Positions 27,552 through 36,272 of a DNA stretch of 64,000 nt are shown here, piece after piece. The number at the start of each line of letters is the position of its first letter. Positions within the stretch are counted from its first letter, which is position 1. Location: the NCBI RefSeq assembly GCF_042140125.1, contig NZ_CP159473.1, one strand, 5' to 3'. The notes under the pieces are model-generated. The model was given only the letters and a program-made list of their open reading frames with translations, made no database searches and was not told where the DNA came from. Made by a program: the position numbers and the translations under genes. The stretch comes from Rhodophyticola sp017644125. Lineage in GTDB: Bacteria > Pseudomonadota > Alphaproteobacteria > Rhodobacterales > Rhodobacteraceae.

Positions 27552-27612
27552 ACGACCAGTACATCTGCCCGGAAGGCTTCGCGCTCAAGCAGTTCCGCCG
27601 GAATTACTCTGA
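26866..27612 (+). pseudogene. IS3-family transposase OrfB, 3' truncated
   Basis: From GTG 26866 with GAGGAGGA upstream. HTH_21 (RRFGYRRLHILLKREG) comes first, then the rve integrase core with all three catalytic acids: SLDFVSD, VVSDNGTEL and GLVESFNGRLRDE. Native sequence ends at about 27551 (CLNEHLFPTLRQ). The last ~20 codons come from fused foreign DNA, so the C-terminal part of the transposase is missing. Confidence 0.82.
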
Positions 27613-27795
27613 TTCCAATCGAGGCAAAGACATCCGGGGCACTCGAAAATACCGGGCACTCAAGTCCGATTGCGAGCGATGTCCTTCGAAAGAAAAATGC
27701 TGCCCTAATGCGAACTGCAGATCTATCAGCCGGGAAGAACATGAGGACGCTCGGGACTTCGCCCGCTCCAGCAGGAAGACGAAAGCGTACAAAGT
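27552..27795 (+). pseudogene. IS1182-family transposase fragment
   Basis: A stretch of about 80 codons reads NDQYICPEGFALKQF, then KYRALKSDCERCPSKEKCCP and SISREEHEDARDFARS. The Cys-rich segment with KY-R-A--CxxCPxxxxC-P is characteristic of the internal region of IS1182 transposases. Both ends of the transposase are absent, so this is an internal scrap joined to the IS3 remnant. Confidence 0.75.
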
Positions 27796-28027
27796 CACGC
27801 CCGGCACCTTCCAGCGGGTGTCGCCTGTCCCGTTGCCCGCGATGCGGCTCGCACGGCGGAGACCAGTTCGTGGTCGTAGATGCGGCCGTAATCGGGGCTG
27901 GTAACGGCGCGCAGCTCCGTACGGCCATCCGCAACTTCCATCGTCTTGATCTGCTCGGCCCGGTGGTTGGTCAGCCCGTATTGCAGGTTGATCCCCGCCA
28001 GCGGCGCGGGAAGTTGCCGCAGACCCG
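27796..28027 (-). pseudogene. DUF932 (phage/plasmid) protein fragment
   Basis: On the minus strand LPAPLAGINLQYGLTNHRAE, then QIKTMEVADGRTELRAVTSP and YGRIYDHELVSAV, matches DUF932 proteins carried by plasmids and phages. The continuation RIAGNGTGDTRWKVPGV lies in another frame after a 2-base shift. Both ends are cut by neighbouring remnants. Confidence 0.65.
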
Positions 28028-28029
28028 CG

Positions 28030-28799
28030 GGCACGACGCGCCGCAGCGCCAGCGCAAGGCGAAGTACCTGCTGTCGGGCCTACTGAAATGTGGCTGCTGC
28101 GGCAGTGGCATATCCGTGAAGGACCGGGATCACGGGCGGGTCCGTGTGCATTGCAGCACCCGGCGGGAATCCGGCTCCTGCGAGAATGCCCGCGTGTTCT
28201 ACATGGACGAGATCGAACGCGCCGTCCTCGCCGGACTGAAGCAGCACCTCAAGGCCCCTGCCCTTCTCAAGGAGTTCGTCGAGGCCTATCAGCGCGAACG
28301 GGAACGCCTTTCGGCCGAAAAGCATCGGCGGCGGTCCGATCTGGAGCGAAAGCACGCCGAGACGAAGCGGCTGATCGACCGCGCTTGGCTTGATTACGAG
28401 AGCGAGCGCCTCCCGACCGAGATCATCGGCGCGCGGATGCGCGAGCTTCTGGCGACCCGGACGGAGATCGAGGCGGAGCTTGCGGATGTCCCCAAAGTCG
28501 AAAAGGTCATCGGACTCCACCCGGCGGCGTTACGCAGATACGAGCAATGTGTCGAAGACATTGAAGCCGTCTTCGGCGAAGGAATATCTCCGGACACCGA
28601 AGAGGCGGCCGCGAAGATCAGGGGGCTAATGAGCCGCATCGTGGTCTCGCCAGTGGAAACCGGCTTCCGGCTCCAGCTTGAAGGCAAACTGTCAGCACTG
28701 ATGCAGGCTCCGAACCTCTACCCCAACATGCGCATCAGGGCGTCGGGGGGATCGCTGGTAGCGGAGGAGGGACTTGAACCCCCGACACGCGGATTATGA
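28030..28799 (+). pseudogene. Large serine recombinase C-terminal remnant
   Basis: About 250 codons without a start of their own. KYLLSGLLKCGCCGSGISVK with later GSCENARVFY is the zinc beta-ribbon of large serine recombinases. It is followed by the coiled coil (EAYQRERERLSAEKHRRRSD onward) and the C-terminal domain. The resolvase catalytic domain with its Ser is absent. The last residues, VAEEGLEPPTRGL, are translated from the antisense of the tRNA-Met 3' half, the usual mark of an integrase gene sitting at a tRNA att site. It is inactive. Confidence 0.8.
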
Positions 28800-28832
28800 T
28801 TCCGCTGCTCTAACCAACTGAGCTACTCCGCC
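28756..28832 (-). tRNA. tRNA-Met (CAT), elongator type
   Basis: 77 bases including encoded CCA. Read on the minus strand it starts GGCGGAGTAGCTCAGTTGG. The anticodon stem GCGGA/TCCGC encloses loop ATCATAA, giving anticodon CAT, and a T arm reads GGGGGTTCAAGTCCC. The acceptor pairs except for a G-U at position 1, so it is not the unpaired C1 of an initiator tRNA. The 3' half doubles as the end of a recombinase remnant on the other strand, so it is the probable attachment site. Confidence 0.93.
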
Positions 28833-28897
28833 AGACCGTGCGCGGTGCTAAGACAGCCCACGCGTTCCGTCAACCTCAAAATCGCCGGACGCGGGGC

Positions 28898-29293
28898 TCA
28901 TGGCACACGCGCGGCGGTCACCTCGACCTCGACCTTGAACTCCTCTCTGGTGAAACCGGAAACGATCACCAGGGTCGACGCCGGAGGGCGTGCCAGCCCG
29001 GCGATCCACGCGTCGCGGGCGGCCATGTAGCCGGCCATATGGCTGCGGTCGGTCACGAAGGCGTTGATCCGGACGGTGTCCGCGCGGGAAAATCCGGCTT
29101 CGTACAGAATCGCGTCTATGGAGGCGAAGCAGATGCTGGCCTGCGCTTCGGCGTCATCGGGCACCGTTTCATCGGGCGCGATGCCCAACTGGCCCGAGGC
29201 CAGCACCCATTCGGCTCCGGCGGGTACATAGGTGCCATGGGCATAGGCCGCAAAGGGCGGGCGGATCGCGGCAGGGGTCAGAGCACGCAACAT
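28898..29293 (-). CDS. RidA/YjgF family protein
   Basis: 131 residues starting at the ATG at 29293 (MLRALTPAAIRPPFAAYAHG). WVLASGQLGIAPDETVPDDA and TVRINAFVTDRSHM are family blocks; the Arg of VRIN is the position that binds the carboxylate of substrate in active RidA proteins. VEVEVTAARV forms the last strand. RidA proteins deaminate reactive enamines or imines to ketones and form trimers. It is divergent from the ABC importer and probably serves the neighbouring N-compound pathway by clearing imines from the oxidase or deaminase steps (inference). Confidence 0.9.
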   Translation of the reverse strand: MLRALTPAAIRPPFAAYAHGTYVPAGAEWVLASGQLGIAPDETVPDDAEAQASICFASIDAILYEAGFSRADTVRINAFVTDRSHMAGYMAARDAWIAGLARPPASTLVIVSGFTREEFKVEVEVTAARVP

Positions 29294-29534
29294 GAAGGCC
29301 TCCAAACGGGCGAGAGACTCGATTTCAGCCCCCAGCAGACGATCCGGGCGGGCCAATGTCCAGCAATGGGCTCAATCCCTTTGCCTGACGCTCAATTTCT
29401 ATGCAAACATCACAGGACACGCCACCGATCTGCGCATCCGCAGCCATCTGCCGGAGCAATTCGGGGGCCGCCCGTTCGCTCCGCCCTCAGGCCACCTAGG
29501 CTTGCGGCAGTTTCCAACTTGGGGAGAAACCTCG

Positions 29535-30533
29535 ATGATGATCCGGATATCCTGTCTTGCGTTCGGTGCGGCTCTTGCGGCCGGCAGCGCGGCTGCGCAA
29601 AACACCTCCGTCACCTTTGGCACCAACTGGCTCGCGCAGGCCGAACACGGCGGGTTCTACCAATCCGTGGCCGATGGCACCTATGCCGAATGCGGGCTGG
29701 ATGTGGAGATTATCTCGGGCGGCCCGCAGGTGAACAACCGCGCGCTTCTGCTGGCCGGCCGGATCCAGTTTCACATGGGCGGAGATCTGCTTCAGGCTTT
29801 CAATGCCGCGGCCGAGGATATTCCCGTCGTCGCCGTTGCGGCCATCTTCCAGAAACATCCGCAGGTGATCGTGGCCCATCCGGGCGTTGCCGAAAGCTGG
29901 GAAGACCTGCGCGACCTGACGCTTCTGATCGGAGATAACGGATTTGCGTCCTATTATCAGTGGATGATCGCCGAGCACGGGTTCACCGTCGAGCAACGCC
30001 AGCCCTACACCTTCAACCCCGCGCCGTTCCTCGCCGATGATCAGCTTGGGATGCAGGGGTATCTGTCATCGGAACCCTATGTGATCCAGACCGAGGGCGG
30101 TTTCACCCCCAACGTGTTCCTGATCGCCGATGCGGGCTATTCCAGCTACGCCACCACGATTGAGACCATGCAAGCCACGATCGATGACAACCCGGAGATG
30201 GTGGAATGCTTCGTGAACGGCTCGATCCTGGGCTGGTACAACTATCTTTATGGCGACAACGCCGCCGCGAACGAGCTTATCCTGGCGGCCAATCCCGACA
30301 TGACCCAGGACAAGATCGACTTCGCCATCGCGATGATGATCGACAATGGCATCGTCGATTCAGGCGACACGCTTGAGCTTGGCATCGGCGCGATGACCGA
30401 GGAGGTCGTCGGCGGTTTCTATCAGGACATGGTCGATGCCGGCGTGGTCGAGGCGGGGCTCGACTGGCAATCCACCTACACGACCGCCTTTGTCAATCAG
30501 GGCCTCGGGCTGGATCTGCGCCCGGCCCAGTAA
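29535..30533 (+). CDS. ABC transporter substrate-binding protein, NMT1/THI5-like
   Basis: 332 residues with a Sec signal (MMIRISCLAFGAALAAGSAA, then AQ). VTFGTNWLAQAEHGGFYQSV is the NMT1/THI5 opening shared by binding proteins for pyrimidine (HMP), riboflavin and related heterocycles. GGPQVNNRALLLAGRIQFHMGG is the next family block. The ATG at 29535 has GGGGAG about 12 bases upstream. It is the first gene of the importer and catabolic operon. The ligand is probably a small heterocycle, but this rests on family behaviour only. Confidence 0.88.
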   Translation: MMIRISCLAFGAALAAGSAAAQNTSVTFGTNWLAQAEHGGFYQSVADGTYAECGLDVEIISGGPQVNNRALLLAGRIQFHMGGDLLQAFNAAAEDIPVVAVAAIFQKHPQVIVAHPGVAESWEDLRDLTLLIGDNGFASYYQWMIAEHGFTVEQRQPYTFNPAPFLADDQLGMQGYLSSEPYVIQTEGGFTPNVFLIADAGYSSYATTIETMQATIDDNPEMVECFVNGSILGWYNYLYGDNAAANELILAANPDMTQDKIDFAIAMMIDNGIVDSGDTLELGIGAMTEEVVGGFYQDMVDAGVVEAGLDWQSTYTTAFVNQGLGLDLRPAQ

Positions 30534-30548
30534 ACCCACTCATCGCGC

Positions 30549-30568
30549 GGGCGGGGCGCGCCCCGCCC
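30549..30568. repeat. 20-bp perfect GC palindrome after the binding-protein gene
   Basis: GGGCGGGGCG followed directly by CGCCCCGCCC, 16 bases after the binding-protein stop and 37 before the ATPase start. As RNA it folds into a strong hairpin with no U-tract, so it is more likely an mRNA-stability or partial-attenuation element that favours the binding protein than a full terminator. Confidence 0.7.
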
Positions 30569-30604
30569 AACCGCTCTCTCTTTGCTGATTTTCGGAGCCG
30601 CCCC

Positions 30605-31399
30605 ATGAGTGCCCTTCGGCGCCCCACCCTGCCCCTTGGTGAACGCCCGCCGCTGTTGCAGATGCAAGCCGTCGACAAGGTGTTCGGCGGTACGGTCGTC
30701 GCGCTAAAGGACATGAACCTTGTGGTCAATCAGGGCGATTTCATCTCGCTTCTCGGCCCCTCGGGCTGCGGCAAATCCACGGCGCTCCGTATCATATCCG
30801 ATCTTCTGCACCCCACCCGCGGCAAGGTGATCTGGGAAGGAGACCATGGCATCGGCGATCTGGGCGTGGTGTTTCAGGAACCCACGCTGATGCCATGGGC
30901 CACGGTGGCGCAAAATGTCTGGCTGCCCTACCGGTTGCGCGGCAAGACCTATAACGCGGTGAAGGACGAGGTGCTGGAGGCGCTGCGGCTGGTGGGGCTG
31001 GAAAACTTCCTCAACGCCTATCCGCGCGAGCTTTCAGGCGGCATGAAGATGCGCGTGTCCATCGCCCGGGCGATGGTGACGAACCCGCGTCTGATCCTGA
31101 TGGACGAGCCCTTTGCCGCGTTGGACGAGATTACGCGGCACAAGCTGAACAACGACCTGTTGCGCCTGAAGGACAAGATCGGCTGCACCGTCATTTTCGT
31201 GACCCATTCGGTATTCGAAAGCGTATTCCTGTCCGACCGGATCGTGGTCATGGCCGCGCGCCCGGGCCGGGTTCTGCAGGAGCTTCGGGTCGATGCGCCC
31301 TACCCCCGCGGCGAAGAGTTCCGCACGTCGGCCGAATACGCCGCCCATACGCGCGCCGCATCCGGGGCACTGAAGGAAGCCATGGGGGAGCTTGCATGA
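30605..31399 (+). CDS. ABC transporter ATPase, nitrate/taurine/HMP type
   Basis: 264 residues. Walker A is GPSGCGKSTALR, the Q-loop is VVFQEPTLMPW, the signature is ELSGGMKMRVSIARAM and Walker B is LILMDEPFAALDEITR, the version typical of SsuB/TauB/ThiZ ATPases. The H-loop is FVTHSVFES. It powers the adjacent permease and overlaps it by 4 bases. Confidence 0.92.
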   Translation: MSALRRPTLPLGERPPLLQMQAVDKVFGGTVVALKDMNLVVNQGDFISLLGPSGCGKSTALRIISDLLHPTRGKVIWEGDHGIGDLGVVFQEPTLMPWATVAQNVWLPYRLRGKTYNAVKDEVLEALRLVGLENFLNAYPRELSGGMKMRVSIARAMVTNPRLILMDEPFAALDEITRHKLNNDLLRLKDKIGCTVIFVTHSVFESVFLSDRIVVMAARPGRVLQELRVDAPYPRGEEFRTSAEYAAHTRAASGALKEAMGELA

Positions 31400-32259
31400 C
31401 GATTGCGGAGAACAGGCCGCTGCCCGTCGTCGAGGCGCTGGACGAGGACGAGGCCCGGCGCGCCCGCGCCCGCCGGATCGAAGGCATCGCCAAATGGGCG
31501 CTGCCGGTGGTCATGATGGTGCTGGCGATCGCGGGCTGGGCCTGGATCGTGGCGGCCAACGACATTCCGCATTACATCCTGCCGGGGCCCGGCCGGGTCT
31601 GGGCGAGCCTGGTGGAGGATTGGGGCATGCTGCTCGATGCGGCCTATCTGACCGGGTGGATCACCCTTCTGGCGCTGCTTCTGGCCGTGGTCGGGGGCGC
31701 GGGGCTGGCGATCCTGTTCAACCAGTCCAAAATGCTGGAACTGTCCTTCTACCCCTATGCCGTGATCCTGCAGGTCACGCCGGTGGTGTCGATCGCGCCG
31801 CTGATCTTCATCTATGTGGACAGCAAGATCGCGGGCATGTTGCTCTGCGCCTGGATCGTGGCCTTCTTTCCGGTGCTGAGCTCGACAACCCTCGGCCTGA
31901 ACAGCGTGGACCACAATCTGCGGGATCTCTTCCGCATCTACGGTGCCTCCCGCTGGCAGAAGCTGCGCTATCTTCAACTGCCATCGGCCCTGCCCTATTT
32001 TCTTGGCGGCCTGAAAATCGCGGGCGGCCTCTCGTTGATCGGGGCGGTGGTGGCCGAACTCGTCGCCGGAACCGGCGGTATTGGGTCGGGTCTGGCCTTC
32101 CGCATTCAGGAGGCCGGCTACAGGCTCAACATCGCACGGATGTTCGCCGCGCTTTCGCTCGTTGCGGCGATGGGTGTGTTCATCTTTGCCGCGCTCTCGA
32201 TCTTTTCCCATCTCTTGCTGCGCAAATGGCATGAAAGCGCCCTGAAGCGGGAGGGATGA
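31396..32259 (+). CDS. ABC transporter permease, nitrate/taurine/HMP type
   Basis: 287 residues with about six membrane segments and a hydrophilic N-terminal tail of ~30 residues. The cytoplasmic EAA-type loop is RDLFRIYGASRWQKLRYLQL, which fits the SsuC/ThiX class. YILPGPGRVWASLVEDWG is the family periplasmic entry. It shares ATGA junctions with both neighbours. Confidence 0.91.
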   Translation: MTIAENRPLPVVEALDEDEARRARARRIEGIAKWALPVVMMVLAIAGWAWIVAANDIPHYILPGPGRVWASLVEDWGMLLDAAYLTGWITLLALLLAVVGGAGLAILFNQSKMLELSFYPYAVILQVTPVVSIAPLIFIYVDSKIAGMLLCAWIVAFFPVLSSTTLGLNSVDHNLRDLFRIYGASRWQKLRYLQLPSALPYFLGGLKIAGGLSLIGAVVAELVAGTGGIGSGLAFRIQEAGYRLNIARMFAALSLVAAMGVFIFAALSIFSHLLLRKWHESALKREG

Positions 32260-33536
32260 TGGATTTCCGGACCCTTCCCAACGGCCCGATCACACTGTCG
32301 AATGTGACGGTGCCGGCCTGTCTTCTGAGCCGGGAGGGCGATCTGATCCGCACCGATATCTCGATTGCGGACGGCAGGATCGGCCCGGCGCAGGCGCTGG
32401 CGGTGGATATGCAAGGCGCGATGGTGTTGCCCGCTTTCGTCGATATGCACACCCATCTGGACAAGGGCCATATCTGGGACCGCGCGCCGAACCCGGACGG
32501 GACTTTCGCAGGCGCGCTGGACACGGTCCGGGCGGACAGCACCGCCCACTGGACCGCCGAAGACCTGCACGCGCGGATCGGGTTCTCCCTTCGGTCGGCC
32601 TATGCCCATGGTACCCGCGCGATCCGCACCCATCTGGATTCGATCCCCCCGCAGGATGACATTTCCTGGCCCGTCTTCCGCGAGATACAGGCCGACTGGG
32701 CCGGGCGGATCACGTTGCAGGCCGCCTGCCTGATCGGTTGTGACAAATGGACCGACGACAGCGGCCCGTTCGGCCATACCGCCGATCTGGTCGCTGCGAC
32801 GCCGGGCGGCGTTCTGGGTATGGTCACCTACCCGATGGCCGATCTGCGCGACCGTTTGCGGGGGTTCTTCCGTCAGGCCGCCGCGCGCGGGCTGGATGCG
32901 GATTTCCATGTGGATGAAACGATGGATCAGGGGGTGGAGACACTGCGTGATATTGCCGAGATCGCGCAGGAGACCGGCTTCGACGGGCGGATCGTCGTGG
33001 GCCATTGCTGTTCCTTGTCGACGCAGGACGAGGCGCGCGCCCGGGACACACTCGATCTGGTGGCAAAGGCCGGGATCGATGTGGTCAGCCTGCCCATGTG
33101 CAATTTGTATCTTCAGGATCGGGCGCCCAAGGGCACCGTCCGCACCCCGCGCTTTCGTGGCATCACCCTGGTTCATGAAATGCGCGCGCGCGGCATCCGC
33201 GTCTGTTTCGCATCCGACAACACCCGCGATCCCTTTTACGCCTATGGCGACATGGATATGCTGGAGGTGATGCGGGAGACGACCCGGATCGGGCATCTGG
33301 ACCACTCGCGCACCGACTGGGCAGGGGCCTTCAGCGTCACGCCGGCCGCGATCTGCGGGTTTGAGCCGCCGGACCTCAGCGAAGGCGCGCCCGCCGACCT
33401 GGTGATCTGCAAGGCCCGCAGCTGGACCGAGCTCTTCGCCCGTCCGCAGGCGGACCGGATCGTGCTGCGCAACGGGCGGCAGATCGACCGCACATTGCCC
33501 GACTATGCCGATCTCGACGATCTGATGAGGACATGA
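32256..33536 (+). CDS. Amidohydrolase, cytosine-deaminase-like (CodA family)
   Basis: 426 residues of the amidohydrolase superfamily. The metal site is visible as VDMHTHLDKGH (HxH, with the DK typical of CodA), then DFHVDE, VVGHCC, and FASDNTRDPFYAYG with the catalytic Asp. VVSLPMCNLYLQDR and TPRFRGITLVHEM follow the CodA active-site layout. Family members deaminate or hydrolyse N-heterocycles such as cytosine, isoguanine or creatinine-like rings. No signal peptide, so it acts in the cytoplasm on what the importer brings in. The exact substrate is unknown. Confidence 0.87.
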   Translation: MMDFRTLPNGPITLSNVTVPACLLSREGDLIRTDISIADGRIGPAQALAVDMQGAMVLPAFVDMHTHLDKGHIWDRAPNPDGTFAGALDTVRADSTAHWTAEDLHARIGFSLRSAYAHGTRAIRTHLDSIPPQDDISWPVFREIQADWAGRITLQAACLIGCDKWTDDSGPFGHTADLVAATPGGVLGMVTYPMADLRDRLRGFFRQAAARGLDADFHVDETMDQGVETLRDIAEIAQETGFDGRIVVGHCCSLSTQDEARARDTLDLVAKAGIDVVSLPMCNLYLQDRAPKGTVRTPRFRGITLVHEMRARGIRVCFASDNTRDPFYAYGDMDMLEVMRETTRIGHLDHSRTDWAGAFSVTPAAICGFEPPDLSEGAPADLVICKARSWTELFARPQADRIVLRNGRQIDRTLPDYADLDDLMRT

Positions 33537-34948
33537 TGGACACGAACACCGCCGCCGCCAAAGCCGCCCTGGCCCATATTGAACAGGACGAGAACCCGGC
33601 CACGATCAAGGCCAAATCCCGCGATTTCTTCTGGTATTCACCGATTCTGAAGGACCGGATGGACCATCTGGAGGCCGATTTCGTGGTAAACCCGAAAACC
33701 GAGGCCGACGTGATCGAGATCCTGCGGGTCTGTTACGCCCATGACGTTCCGGTCACCACCCGCGGCGCGGGCACCGGCAATTACGGTCAGGCGATGCCGA
33801 TGCGCGGCGGCTGCGTCATGCATCTGCGCCACATGACGGCGGTGAAGGAAATCCACCCGGGCCGCGTTATCTGCGAACCGGGCATCCTGCTGAAAGACCT
33901 CGACGCGGCCTGCAAGGAGCATTCCGGGCAGGAGATCCGCATGTTCAGCTCCACCTGGGCCACGGCCACCATCGGCGGGTTCATCGCCGGCGGCTCCGGA
34001 GGGGTCGGCTCCTGCACCTGGGGCAGCTTGCGCGACCTCGGCAACATCATCCGCTTGTGCGTGGTGACGATGGAGGCCGAACCCCGCGTGCTGGAGTTTC
34101 GCGGCGAGGAACTGGCGCGGGTCAGCCATGCCTATGGCACCAACGGGATCATCACCGAGATCGAGATGCCGCTGGCGCCGGCCTATGACTGGGTCGAGAT
34201 GTTCGTCGCGACCAAGGATTTCATGGCGGCCGCGCGCTTTGCCGAGGAACTGGCCAATGAAGACGGCATTCTGATCAAGCTCGCCTCCGTCTACGAGGCG
34301 CCGGCGCCGTTCGACTATTTCAGCCGGGTCAGGCCCCATATCGAAGCCGATGACACGCTGATCGGCCTGATGGTCGCACCCCATTCGATGGACGGGTTCG
34401 AGACCTTTCTGGCCCGCAGGCCGGAGGCGCGGCTGATCTACCGCTCCGACAGGTCCGACTGGCCGAAAACACCCGGCCCGGTTTTCGAATATGGCTGGAA
34501 CCACACGACACTCAGGGCCCTGAAAGTGGACCCGTCCATCACTTATCTGCAGGTCCGCTATGGCTTCCCCCGGCATCTGGAACTGATCGAACGGATGCGC
34601 GATGAGTTCGCGCCCGAGATCCTGCAACATCTGGAGGTCCTGCGGGAGAACGGGAAGGTGATGTTCGCCGGCCTGTCGCTGGTGAAATTCTCAGGCGAAG
34701 CGCGGCTGGAGGAGATCATCCGCATCCACGAGGAGGCCGGTGCGATGATCTTCAACCCCCATCGCTACACGCTGGAGGAGGGCGGCCGCCAATCGGTGGA
34801 TGACCGCCAGCTTGCCTTCAAGCGGGAAGCGGATCCCAAGGGCCTGCTGAACCCCGGCAAGATGATCGCATGGGATGACCCGGGCTGGAAGTATGACCGC
34901 ATGTATGCCTATCCCGCGATGTCGAAACCGGCGGAAGCCGCGGAATGA
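33533..34948 (+). CDS. FAD-binding oxidoreductase (PCMH/GlcD type)
   Basis: 471 residues. The PCMH FAD-binding domain is seen in FVVNPKTEADVIEILRVC, TTRGAGTGNYGQAMPMRGG (pyrophosphate loop) and TIGGFIAGGSGGVGSCTWG. The C-terminal FNPHRYTLEEGGRQ and KGLLNPGKMIAW resemble glycolate/D-lactate oxidase-like flavoproteins. No His or Cys for covalent flavin is obvious. It should oxidise an alcohol, hydroxy acid or amine intermediate of the pathway. ATGA overlap with the amidohydrolase gene. Confidence 0.87.
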   Translation: MMDTNTAAAKAALAHIEQDENPATIKAKSRDFFWYSPILKDRMDHLEADFVVNPKTEADVIEILRVCYAHDVPVTTRGAGTGNYGQAMPMRGGCVMHLRHMTAVKEIHPGRVICEPGILLKDLDAACKEHSGQEIRMFSSTWATATIGGFIAGGSGGVGSCTWGSLRDLGNIIRLCVVTMEAEPRVLEFRGEELARVSHAYGTNGIITEIEMPLAPAYDWVEMFVATKDFMAAARFAEELANEDGILIKLASVYEAPAPFDYFSRVRPHIEADDTLIGLMVAPHSMDGFETFLARRPEARLIYRSDRSDWPKTPGPVFEYGWNHTTLRALKVDPSITYLQVRYGFPRHLELIERMRDEFAPEILQHLEVLRENGKVMFAGLSLVKFSGEARLEEIIRIHEEAGAMIFNPHRYTLEEGGRQSVDDRQLAFKREADPKGLLNPGKMIAWDDPGWKYDRMYAYPAMSKPAEAAE

Positions 34949-35051
34949 GGGCGGAGAGGGCCATCGCCGTGCCGGGCAGGTCGATCCGTTGCGGGATCGG
35001 GGCTGCAGACGGCCCTCCAACCTCGCACGGCCAGGATGCGGGGCGGGGCCT

Positions 35052-35633
35052 ATGAGCCGGGCGCTGGTGCTGTTCGCCCATCCCTGCGCGGAGAGTTTTT
35101 CGGCCGCCCTGCACGACCGCGTGGTGGACCGGCTGCAAGGCGCGGGCTGGCAGGTGGATGATTGCGACCTGAACGCCGAAGGCTTCGATCCGGTTCTGGG
35201 GGAGGCCGAACGCCGCGGCTATCATACGTTGGAAGACAACATCCGGCCGGTGGCGGAATACGTCGCGCGGTTGCGCGCGGCGGAAGCGTTGGTGATGGTC
35301 TTCCCGGTCTGGAACTTCGGCTATCCGGCCATCTTGAAGGGGTTTCTCGATCGCGTGTTCCTGCCCGGCGTCTCCTTCCGGCTGGAGGCGGGCAAGGTAC
35401 GCCCGAACCTGACCCATATCCGCAAGCTGGCCGCCGTGACCACTTATGGCGGCACGCGGATGCGGGCCCTGCTCGCGGGCGACCCGCCGCGCAAATGCGT
35501 CACCAGGGCGCTCTGGCATGTGTGCAGGCCCGAAAAGATGCGATATCTGGCCTTGTATGACATGAACCGGGCAAACGATGTCAGGCGCGCCGGGTTTCTG
35601 AACCGCGTCGGCCAAGAGATGGAGACGTTCTGA
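35052..35633 (+). CDS. NAD(P)H oxidoreductase, flavodoxin_2 fold (first copy)
   Basis: 193 residues of the NQO1/MdaB-like flavodoxin_2 family. MSRALVLFAHPCAESFSAAL is the FMN/FAD phosphate loop, and MVFPVWNFGYPAILKGFLDR with VFLPGVSFRL is the flavin-ring contact region. Such enzymes reduce quinones, azo, nitro groups or free flavin using NAD(P)H. It is followed after 3 bases by a paralogue. I take the ATG at 35052; the long in-frame upstream extension is low-complexity and unlikely. Confidence 0.86.
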   Translation: MSRALVLFAHPCAESFSAALHDRVVDRLQGAGWQVDDCDLNAEGFDPVLGEAERRGYHTLEDNIRPVAEYVARLRAAEALVMVFPVWNFGYPAILKGFLDRVFLPGVSFRLEAGKVRPNLTHIRKLAAVTTYGGTRMRALLAGDPPRKCVTRALWHVCRPEKMRYLALYDMNRANDVRRAGFLNRVGQEMETF

Positions 35634-35636
35634 AAA

Positions 35637-36272
35637 ATGCGCGCGCTGGTGATCTATTCGCACCCGAGGACGGGCAGTTTCACATCCGCCGTGCGGGATG
35701 TCGTGCTGGACAAGCTCCGGGCCGCAGGCGCCGATATCCGCGTGACGGATCTTTATGCAGACGGGTTCGACCCGGTGTTGAGTGGTCGGGAACTGGAGAA
35801 TTACGAGGATGAAGGCCTGAACCGGGACCCTGTTCAGGGCGATATCGACGATCTCTTGTGGTGTGACACGCTGATTTTCGTCTACCCGACCTGGTGGTAT
35901 GGCCTGCCGGCGATCCTGAAAGGCTGGCTGGATCGGGTGATGGTGCCGGGCGTCGCCTTCAGGATGCCCGACGAAACCAACGCGGATATCCGCCCCGGCC
36001 TTACCCATATTAAGCGCATGGGCGTCTTCACGACCTGCGGGGCCAGTTGGTGGCTGACACGTTTCGTCGGCGCGCCGGGCAGGCGGACCCTGCTGCGCGG
36101 CGTGCGGCTGATGTGCGCCAGAAGATGCAAAACCTCCTTTGCCGCGCATTACCTGATGGACAGTTCGACCGAGACCAGCCGGGCCGCGCATCTGGCCAGG
36201 GTCGCCGTCAAGATGGACCGGCTCATCGGCAAGGCGGCCCCGGTCAATCGCAAGACGGAGATCCCGGCATGA
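35637..36272 (+). CDS. NAD(P)H oxidoreductase, flavodoxin_2 fold (second copy)
   Basis: 211 residues, similar in plan to the preceding gene: MRALVIYSHPRTGSFTSAVR phosphate loop, VYPTWWYGLPAILKGWLDRV flavin contact, and VMVPGVAFRMPDE. FTTCGASWWLTRFVG is the usual following strand. Two tandem copies suggest either a heterodimer or two consecutive reductions in the pathway. It overlaps the next gene as ATGA. Confidence 0.87.
   Translation: MRALVIYSHPRTGSFTSAVRDVVLDKLRAAGADIRVTDLYADGFDPVLSGRELENYEDEGLNRDPVQGDIDDLLWCDTLIFVYPTWWYGLPAILKGWLDRVMVPGVAFRMPDETNADIRPGLTHIKRMGVFTTCGASWWLTRFVGAPGRRTLLRGVRLMCARRCKTSFAAHYLMDSSTETSRAAHLARVAVKMDRLIGKAAPVNRKTEIPA

Noticed and set aside
27417..28799. A 460-codon plus-strand open frame that looks like one large recombinase-like gene
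   Set aside because: Its first ~600 bases are antisense or out of frame with IS3, IS1182 and DUF932 fragments; only the part after ~28030 is recombinase. Treated as a chimera of remnants.
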